Positions 16,586 to 21,267 of a stretch of DNA of 21,267 bases are shown here, one piece after another. This DNA is from Comamonas sp. lk. GTDB taxonomy: Bacteria > Pseudomonadota > Gammaproteobacteria > Burkholderiales > Burkholderiaceae_C. The first letter of the stretch is position 1; each line of letters starts with the position of its first letter. Where the stretch lies: contig CAMDHL010000006.1 of assembly GCA_945898105.1 (NCBI GenBank), positions 1-21,267 of the forward strand, in the 5' to 3' direction. The notes beneath the pieces are model-generated. The model saw nothing but the letters and a program-made list of their open reading frames with translations. It made no database searches and had not been told where the DNA came from. The position numbers were made by a program, and so were the translations under genes.

Positions 16586-18246
16586 GCGAGGGCGCTGCTT
16601 CTTCACCTGCTTCACCGGTTGCGGCATGTGGGCCTACTGCGATAGCGTCTGCCCCCACCGCGCCCGCTGCCTCCGTACCATCAAGCACATCCGCTGCGCC
16701 CGTTACTCCCGCCATTGCGAGCGAAGCGAAGCAATCCATGCCGGCGTCCAGCTACGCCGGCAAGATAGATATGGACTGTGATCTGCTGGTTTTAGGCGCA
16801 GGACCCGGCGGTTATTCTGCCGCGTTCCGCGCCGCAGACCTGGGCCTGAAAGTCATTTTGGTAGAACGCTACGCCAGCCTGGGCGGCGTGTGCTTGAACG
16901 TAGGTTGCATCCCGTCCAAAGCACTTTTGCATGTTGCCGCTGTCATGGACGAAGTCAGCCACATGGCCGACTTGGGCGTGGACTTTGGCGCGCCCGTCGT
17001 CAACATCGACAAGCTACGCGGCCACAAAGAAAAAGTAGTCGGCAAGCTTACCGGCGGCTTGGCGGCTATGGCCAAGATGCGCAAGGTCACCACCGTGCGC
17101 GGCTATGGTGCTTTTGTTGGCAGCCATCACCTAGAAGTTGAAGAAACCAGCGGTACCGCACAAGAAAAAACCGGTAACAAAAAAGTGATCGGTTTTAAAA
17201 ACTGCATCATCGCCGCAGGCAGCCAGGCAGTGCGCCTGCCATTTATGCCTGAAGACCCACGCGTGGTGGACAGCACTGGTGCGCTAGAACTGAAAGAAGT
17301 TCCCAAGCGCATGCTGATATTGGGTGGCGGCATCATCGGCTTGGAAATGGGCACGGTTTACAGCACCCTGGGCGCGCGCTTGGACGTTGTGGAAATGATG
17401 GACGGACTGATGCAGGGCGCAGACCGCGATCTGGTCAAGGTCTGGCAAAAGATGAATGCTAAGCGCTTTGACAACATCATGCTCAACACCAAGACGGTGG
17501 GCGCGCGCGCTCTGCCCGAAGGCATTGAAGTCACGTTCGAAAGCGCAGCGCCAGAAGGCACGGCGCCTGCGCCCCAGGTTTATGACCTGGTCTTGCAAGC
17601 CGTAGGCCGTACGCCCAATGGCAAAAAGATCGCCGCCGACAAAGCCGGTGTCGCCGTCACTGATCGGGGCTTTATCAACGTGGATATTCAGATGCGCACC
17701 AATGTGCCGCACATCTTTGCCATTGGCGACATAGTGGGCCAGCCCATGTTGGCGCACAAAGCAGTGCACGAGGCGCATGTGGCCGCTGAAGTGATAGCCG
17801 GCGAACTGCAAGGCAACAAAGAACTAGCTGCTGCAGCCTTCAACGCCCGCGTCATCCCTAGCGTGGCTTACACCGACCCCGAAGTGGCCTGGGTGGGTCT
17901 CACCGAAGACCAGGCAAAGGCGCAAGGCATCAAGGTTAAAAAAGGCTTGTTCCCCTGGACTGCTTCGGGCCGCGCCATTGCGAACGGTCGCGACGAAGGC
18001 GTGACTAAACTACTGTTTGACGATTCACCCGAGGCCCACGGCCACGGCAAGATTCTGGGCGGCGGCATGGTCGGCACGCATGCGGGCGACATGATTGGCG
18101 AGATTGCACTCGCCATCGAGATGGGCGCTGATGCGGTAGACATCGGCAAGACCATCCATCCGCATCCGACGCTGGGCGAAAGCATAGGCATGGCGGCGGA
18201 GGTGGCGCATGGGTCTTGTACAGATTTGCCACCGGCGAGGAAGTGA
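16354..18246 (+). CDS. lpdA: Dihydrolipoamide dehydrogenase E3 with N-terminal lipoyl domain
   Basis: A 630-residue FAD enzyme that re-oxidises dihydrolipoyl groups with NAD in the pyruvate dehydrogenase complex. Unlike the ~475-residue E. coli Lpd it starts with a lipoyl domain (1-77, Lys43 in [11 protein letters not shown]), then an Ala/Pro/Ser linker (about 78-135), then the flavoprotein. FAD binds at GAGPGG (148-153), the redox pair is Cys180/Cys185 in [15 protein letters not shown] binds at [10 protein letters not shown], and the catalytic His604-Glu609 lie in HPHPTLGES. This fused form is known from Neisseria and Ralstonia. Residues 120-129 of the linker ([10 protein letters not shown]) are encoded by what looks like an inserted dispersed palindromic repeat. 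The ATG at 16354 follows a modest TTGAGAA ribosome binding site. It closes the operon. Confidence 0.97.
   Translation: MAHIQIQVPDIGDFDEVTVIEILVKPGDTITSEQSLITVESDKASMEIPSSHGGVVQELKVQLGDKVKQGSLVLVLEGEGAASSPASPVAACGPTAIASAPTAPAASVPSSTSAAPVTPAIASEAKQSMPASSYAGKIDMDCDLLVLGAGPGGYSAAFRAADLGLKVILVERYASLGGVCLNVGCIPSKALLHVAAVMDEVSHMADLGVDFGAPVVNIDKLRGHKEKVVGKLTGGLAAMAKMRKVTTVRGYGAFVGSHHLEVEETSGTAQEKTGNKKVIGFKNCIIAAGSQAVRLPFMPEDPRVVDSTGALELKEVPKRMLILGGGIIGLEMGTVYSTLGARLDVVEMMDGLMQGADRDLVKVWQKMNAKRFDNIMLNTKTVGARALPEGIEVTFESAAPEGTAPAPQVYDLVLQAVGRTPNGKKIAADKAGVAVTDRGFINVDIQMRTNVPHIFAIGDIVGQPMLAHKAVHEAHVAAEVIAGELQGNKELAAAAFNARVIPSVAYTDPEVAWVGLTEDQAKAQGIKVKKGLFPWTASGRAIANGRDEGVTKLLFDDSPEAHGHGKILGGGMVGTHAGDMIGEIALAIEMGADAVDIGKTIHPHPTLGESIGMAAEVAHGSCTDLPPARK
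16713..16738. repeat. Dispersed palindromic repeat (REP-like) inside the lpdA linker
   Basis: The 26 bases begin CATTGCGAGCGAAGCGAAGC and end AATCCA. ATTGC (16714-16718) and GCAAT (16731-16735) are the outer arms. This string is familiar as an intergenic repeat in many bacterial genomes, whose reverse strand reads as the recurrent spurious peptide DCFASLAM; here the reverse frame indeed gives [11 protein letters not shown]. In frame with lpdA it encodes IASEAKQS within an Ala/Pro/Ser linker. A second inverted repeat follows at 16740-16761. No other copy was noticed in the window. Confidence 0.55.
16740..16761. repeat. 8-bp inverted repeat next to the lpdA linker repeat
   Basis: GCCGGCGT (16740-16747) and ACGCCGGC (16754-16761) are perfect arms around CCAGCT. 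They begin two bases after the REP-like element and still lie inside the linker coding region (residues MPASSYAGK). They may belong to one composite mobile repeat or be chance within GC-rich coding sequence. Confidence 0.45.
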
Positions 18247-18475
18247 GCTGGGCAATTTTGCTAGGTTGGAACGCGGCTTTGGTCGGCATTGGCCGAAGAG
18301 TTAGCAATTTCAAACGAACCTAATAGGCTGAAGTACAGCATTCGCTTCCCCAGACACCCTAAGTTTGTGCGGCCACGGGCGTTTCCCGATGGGTTAAGCC
18401 CGGCCGACCTGCCAAAAAGGCCAGCGAACGAGATACCTTCATTCAAGACCGTTGACGTACAGTCTTGTTCACCCC
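18247..18475. other. Gap after lpdA with no recognisable gene
   Basis: No convincing gene is seen between the lpdA stop and the AT-rich island. Short open frames exist on both strands (18289-18537 plus, 18261-18509 minus), but their products have no recognisable motif, no ribosome binding site, and run into the AT-rich island. CTTTGG and CCGAAG at about 18273-18294 could pair as a weak hairpin after lpdA, without a T-run. The base composition resembles degraded or non-coding chromosome. Confidence 0.4.
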
Positions 18476-18570
18476 CGATTTTTAAAAATAATGAATTTAT
18501 AAATAACAAATTTAAATTAATTATTTCTATTAAATAAATTTAAATTACAATTTAATTCATCAAAAAATTT
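18476..18570. promoter_or_regulatory. AT-rich island with a direct repeat, upstream of the small ORF and hybrid kinase
   Basis: About 95 bases are almost purely A and T in an otherwise GC-rich window. A 12-base direct repeat, AAATTTAAATTA, occurs at 18508-18519 and 18536-18547 (28-bp period). The core ATTTAAAT is palindromic in each. A candidate promoter is TTGTTC (18465-18470), a 16-base spacer, and AATAAT (18487-18492), which is only moderate. Such islands often bind nucleoid proteins (H-NS/MvaT-like) or an AT-preferring regulator, and mark horizontally acquired or tightly silenced genes. Confidence 0.5.
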
Positions 18571-18573
18571 CCG

Positions 18574-18726
18574 ATGCCTCACGCCAATCCCCACATTTCC
18601 GACATTCCAAGCCCTGCGCCCGCTCGGACTCTTGTGGTGATATGGATGGTCTATGTGCTTGCGGTCGTTGCCGGACTCAGTTACCAAGAAGCGATGATCG
18701 GATGGTTGTGCCAAACGCTGCGTTAA
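18574..18726 (+). CDS. Possible small single-helix membrane protein overlapping the hybrid kinase start
   Basis: A 50-codon frame from ATG 18574 to TAA 18724-18726. The product opens with a polar, proline-rich stretch ([18 protein letters not shown]), then a hydrophobic helix [17 protein letters not shown] (about 19-35), then a short tail [14 protein letters not shown]. Its end overlaps the likely start of the hybrid histidine kinase (18702) by 25 bases in another frame. In this stretch the kinase frame reads as noise, whereas this frame reads like a membrane segment, which suggests it is a real gene. I recognise no family. No strong ribosome binding site precedes it; the upstream sequence is the AT-rich island. 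It could be a small partner of the kinase, a translational-coupling leader, or a chance frame. Confidence 0.45.
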   Translation: MPHANPHISDIPSPAPARTLVVIWMVYVLAVVAGLSYQEAMIGWLCQTLR

Positions 18727-20474
18727 AAATCAGGAACGCTTTCAGTGGCGAGGGTGCATTCAACGGCATTTTGCGACCCTATCAGGTGCGGGCCGACCGC
18801 TTCATGTTGGTCATGAATGTCTTCCTGACCGTGGTTTGTTTTGCCATTGCGCCTGTGCGGGAAACATGGCTCGCTGCCTTGCTTGTTGCCCTGCCCACGC
18901 TGGCAATGACCTTTTACATGATGCGCAATCACGGCGGGGACCTCATCACGCGCATCACCATGGCCTGCGCATTCATGGCCTACACAAGCTTGATTATTCA
19001 CCAAAGCGGCGGAGCGATCGAAGGGCATTTTGCAGCCTTCGGGCTTATCGGCGTCCTCCTTTACTATCGCGACTGGCGTACCATTTTTGCAGCCACGGTG
19101 TTTATCTATTTGCAACACTTGGTGGCCGGTTATGCCCAGACCCTGGGAGTTCCGATCTACGTTTTTGATACGAACGCTTTTTGGTTCAAATTCGCCGTGC
19201 ATGTGGCCTATTTCCTGCCCTTTGTTGGCATGATGGGCTACCTCTCGGTATGGCTGCGTCGTGACGGAGTGGAGCAGCTTCACACCATTGAGCGTTTGCG
19301 AGAAAACGAAATCGAATTGGTCCACGCCAAGGAACAAGCCGAAGCGGCCAACCGCCTCAAGAGCGAAATCCTGGCCAATATGAGTCATGAAATACGCACA
19401 CCAATGAACGGCTTCCAGGGATTGCTGCAACTCATGGAGCGCGACACCAGTACTGCCGAGCAGCGGGAGTATTTGCAATTAGCCAAACAGTCGGGCGAAC
19501 ACTTGTTAGCGCTGATCGACAACATCTTAGATCTCTCCCGCATCGAAGCTGGCGCCATTGAGGTCGCCAGCGTGGTCACACCACTGCGCACTTTGGTGGA
19601 AAGCACCGTGGGGGCACTGGTGCCGCTGGCGCAAAAGAAAGGCTTGCATCTCAAGACTCATTTTGAGACCCAAACGCCTGAACAAATACTTACCGATGCA
19701 GTAATGCTCCGTCAAATATTGCTCAATCTGGTTGGCAACGCGATCAAATTTACCGACCACGGAGGCGTGGACGTTACCGTTACCACTCAAACTTTGCCAG
19801 ACTCACGCATCTGCTTGCATTTGGCTGTGCGCGATACCGGCATTGGCTTTGATGCGGAAAAACTCGAAACTTTTTTCTCGCCGTTTGTCCAAGGAGACAA
19901 TTCGTCCACCCGCCAACACGGTGGCAGCGGATTGGGCCTGGCGATCAGCCGCAAACTGGCGCGTTGCCTAGGCGGCGACATCCACGCGCGCAACCTTGCC
20001 GGGGGTGGAGCTGAGTTCTGCGTCGAAATCTTCTGTACTCTGGCGCCAGCGGCCACTGCGGTCCCCAACACTATCAAACCAGCAGCGCCGTTGCCGCATG
20101 GCCTGCGCATGCTGCTTGCCGAAGACCATCCCGTGAATCAAAAAGTTGTCTCCTTGATGCTGGGTCGCTTGGGACACACTGTGCGCATCGTGGGCGACGG
20201 ACAACAAGCGCTCGACGCGTTAGCCAATGAGGACTTTGACCTTATTTTGCTGGACGTAATGATGCCGGTGATGGATGGGATTACTGCCTTGCAACAGATC
20301 CGCGTACGCCAGCTTCATGCCGGTAATGCACCAACGCCCGTCATGGTCCTCAGCGCCCACGCGATGCGGGGCGACCGCGAATTGATGATTAAAGCTGGCG
20401 CGGACGCCTATCTGCCAAAACCAATCGCGATCGATTCGCTGCGTGAGGAAATCTCGCGTCTATGTCGGGTGTAG
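18702..20474 (+). CDS. Six-helix membrane hybrid histidine kinase with C-terminal receiver
   Basis: A 590-residue inner-membrane sensor. Six hydrophobic helices fill residues ~34-184, with conserved-looking polar positions ([26 protein letters not shown]) like the integral-membrane input domain I recall from some chemoreceptors and cyclases. A short coiled coil (about 187-222) leads to HisKA with His229 in [12 protein letters not shown]. The ATPase domain has Asn346 ([10 protein letters not shown]), DTGIGF (378-383) and [10 protein letters not shown] (406-415). A REC domain (about 468-588) has AEDHPVN, phospho-acceptor Asp518 in LILLDVMMP and Lys573 in LPKP. There is no HPt domain and no adjacent regulator, so its output is unknown. 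The start at ATG 18702 is chosen because the earlier in-frame ATG (18642) adds 20 residues that look like out-of-frame sequence; AAGAAG at 18686-18691 is a possible ribosome binding site. Confidence 0.88.
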   Translation: MVVPNAALKIRNAFSGEGAFNGILRPYQVRADRFMLVMNVFLTVVCFAIAPVRETWLAALLVALPTLAMTFYMMRNHGGDLITRITMACAFMAYTSLIIHQSGGAIEGHFAAFGLIGVLLYYRDWRTIFAATVFIYLQHLVAGYAQTLGVPIYVFDTNAFWFKFAVHVAYFLPFVGMMGYLSVWLRRDGVEQLHTIERLRENEIELVHAKEQAEAANRLKSEILANMSHEIRTPMNGFQGLLQLMERDTSTAEQREYLQLAKQSGEHLLALIDNILDLSRIEAGAIEVASVVTPLRTLVESTVGALVPLAQKKGLHLKTHFETQTPEQILTDAVMLRQILLNLVGNAIKFTDHGGVDVTVTTQTLPDSRICLHLAVRDTGIGFDAEKLETFFSPFVQGDNSSTRQHGGSGLGLAISRKLARCLGGDIHARNLAGGGAEFCVEIFCTLAPAATAVPNTIKPAAPLPHGLRMLLAEDHPVNQKVVSLMLGRLGHTVRIVGDGQQALDALANEDFDLILLDVMMPVMDGITALQQIRVRQLHAGNAPTPVMVLSAHAMRGDRELMIKAGADAYLPKPIAIDSLREEISRLCRV

Positions 20475-20585
20475 CGGGTTCTATCGACGCTGTCTAATCA
20501 GCAAATAGGGCGGCGTGCACTTATGGTGATGGTCTCGCCAATGGCAAGGGACAAGGCTAAACCTTTACCAGGACTCTGTTGAAGA

Positions 20586-21095
20586 CTAAAAAACGCTGCG
20601 ATATCCTTCAAGGCGTTTAGACCAATAATCAGCGCTAAGTTGGTCTATCCGCACCCCTGTGCGCTCATTGGCGGCGTGAATGAATTTGCCTGACCCAATG
20701 TAAATCCCGACATGCGAGCTGGGTGAGCCTAAGGTGTTGAAGAACACCAAGTCTCCGGGGGATGCGGTTTCTGGGGCAATAGGCCGGGTCTTGTTGGCGA
20801 TGTCAAAAGCACTGCCATGCAGTTCAAACCCCGCAGATTCTTTGTAAACAAAGCTCACTAAGCCAGAGCAGTCGAAGCCGGTATGCAATTTTTTCCCGCT
20901 GTACACATAGTTACGGTCCAGCATAGCCATGGCATGCATAACAACATCTTGTCGTTTCGATGATAAAGAAATTTGTTTTGCAATTGGTTGTGAAGTCAAC
21001 TCGCTGGCTGGACGGGGCGTTGTCGAGCAGCCGACCAAGGCGGTCAACGCCAACCCATAAAGCAGGGTAGAAAACCGAGAAGGCATCATGTTCAT
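20586..21095 (-). CDS. NlpC/P60-family lipoprotein, probable murein endopeptidase
   Basis: About 169 residues from the ATG at 21095. A short hydrophobic signal ends in the lipobox LVGC (Cys23), so the protein should be lipid-anchored in the cell envelope. The NlpC/P60 cysteine-peptidase domain has Cys76 in FDCSGLV, His128 in SSHVGIYIG and His140 in FIHAA, the usual Cys-His-His triad that cleaves peptide crosslinks of peptidoglycan (Spr/MepS-like). ASPGDLVFF is another family signature. The open frame continues to a TTG at 21143, but several ATGs (21104, 21095, 21089, 21086) could start it and none has a good ribosome binding site. I prefer 21095 or 21086, which give a compact lipoprotein signal. 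It converges with the hybrid kinase; the 111 bp between them holds no clear terminator. Confidence 0.9.
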   Translation of the reverse strand: MNMMPSRFSTLLYGLALTALVGCSTTPRPASELTSQPIAKQISLSSKRQDVVMHAMAMLDRNYVYSGKKLHTGFDCSGLVSFVYKESAGFELHGSAFDIANKTRPIAPETASPGDLVFFNTLGSPSSHVGIYIGSGKFIHAANERTGVRIDQLSADYWSKRLEGYRSVF

Positions 21096-21267
21096 ATCTG
21101 GCATGTTGGGGGAAGAGTTATCAGCGGCAAGGCGTACAAGCAATCTGATGCAAGCCGAGTATGTTCCAGGCAGGAGGAAGGTCGTGTACCCGCGCCAATC
21201 GTTCAGCCCTAGTCATTTTGACTCGCATATTGCAATGTGCGCCAGCAACTAGCTGCGGCGACGGCGG

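Noticed and set aside
18261..18537. Overlapping open frames on both strands after lpdA (82 codons each)
   Set aside because: No ribosome binding site, no motif, and both run into AT-only sequence; neither strand can be preferred.
21144..21267. A further gene at the right edge of the window
   Set aside because: Short frames run off the end on both strands but too little sequence remains to recognise any product.

Overview
The window looks like a stretch of chromosome from a betaproteobacterium of the order Burkholderiales, most like the Comamonadaceae (Rhodoferax, Polaromonas or Limnohabitans type). The case rests on gene order and protein style: ribF directly before ileS; folD next to a FixJ-type two-component pair that diverges from aceE-aceF-lpdA; and an E3 subunit with its own lipoyl domain. 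This is recognition by eye, with no database search behind it. No tRNA, rRNA, CRISPR array, intact insertion sequence or phage gene was seen.

Layout. 1-1165 (minus): the first 23 codons of ileS, preceded by ribF. 1338-3022 (plus): an HNH endonuclease that probably starts at TTG, then an exported minimal ATP-dependent DNA ligase (Lig E type). 3141-3512: the decayed C-terminal remnant of an oligopeptide-type ABC ATPase, broken by an in-frame stop. 3567-5768 (plus): a TonB-dependent outer-membrane receptor with no evident partners. 5811-8716 (minus): folD and the M3 oligopeptidase gene prlC, overlapping by 4 bp. 8831-12008 (minus): a membrane PAS histidine kinase and its FixJ-like response regulator. 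12157-18246 (plus): the pyruvate dehydrogenase operon aceE-aceF-lpdA. 18247-18573: a gap of about 330 bp ending in a very AT-rich island. 18574-20474 (plus): a possible 50-residue single-helix membrane protein overlapping the start of a six-helix hybrid histidine kinase. 20586-21095 (minus): an NlpC/P60 lipoprotein.

How the genes work together. AceE decarboxylates pyruvate, AceF carries and transfers the acetyl group on its lipoyl arm, and Lpd re-oxidises the dihydrolipoyl group. Lpd carries a second lipoyl domain nearly identical in sequence to that of AceF. The divergent kinase/regulator pair is the natural candidate regulator of this operon; the shared 148-bp intergenic region holds a 6-bp inverted repeat and an AT-rich promoter zone. 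FolD supplies one-carbon folate units, RibF supplies FMN/FAD (FAD is the Lpd cofactor), and PrlC trims peptides in the cytosol.

Most of the window is ordinary core genome. The least explained parts are the small membrane ORF fused by overlap to the hybrid kinase with its AT-rich upstream island, a dispersed palindromic repeat that appears to have inserted in frame into the lpdA linker, the ABC ATPase relic beside an orphan receptor, and the HNH nuclease / Lig E neighbourhood. I found no convincing new multi-gene system.
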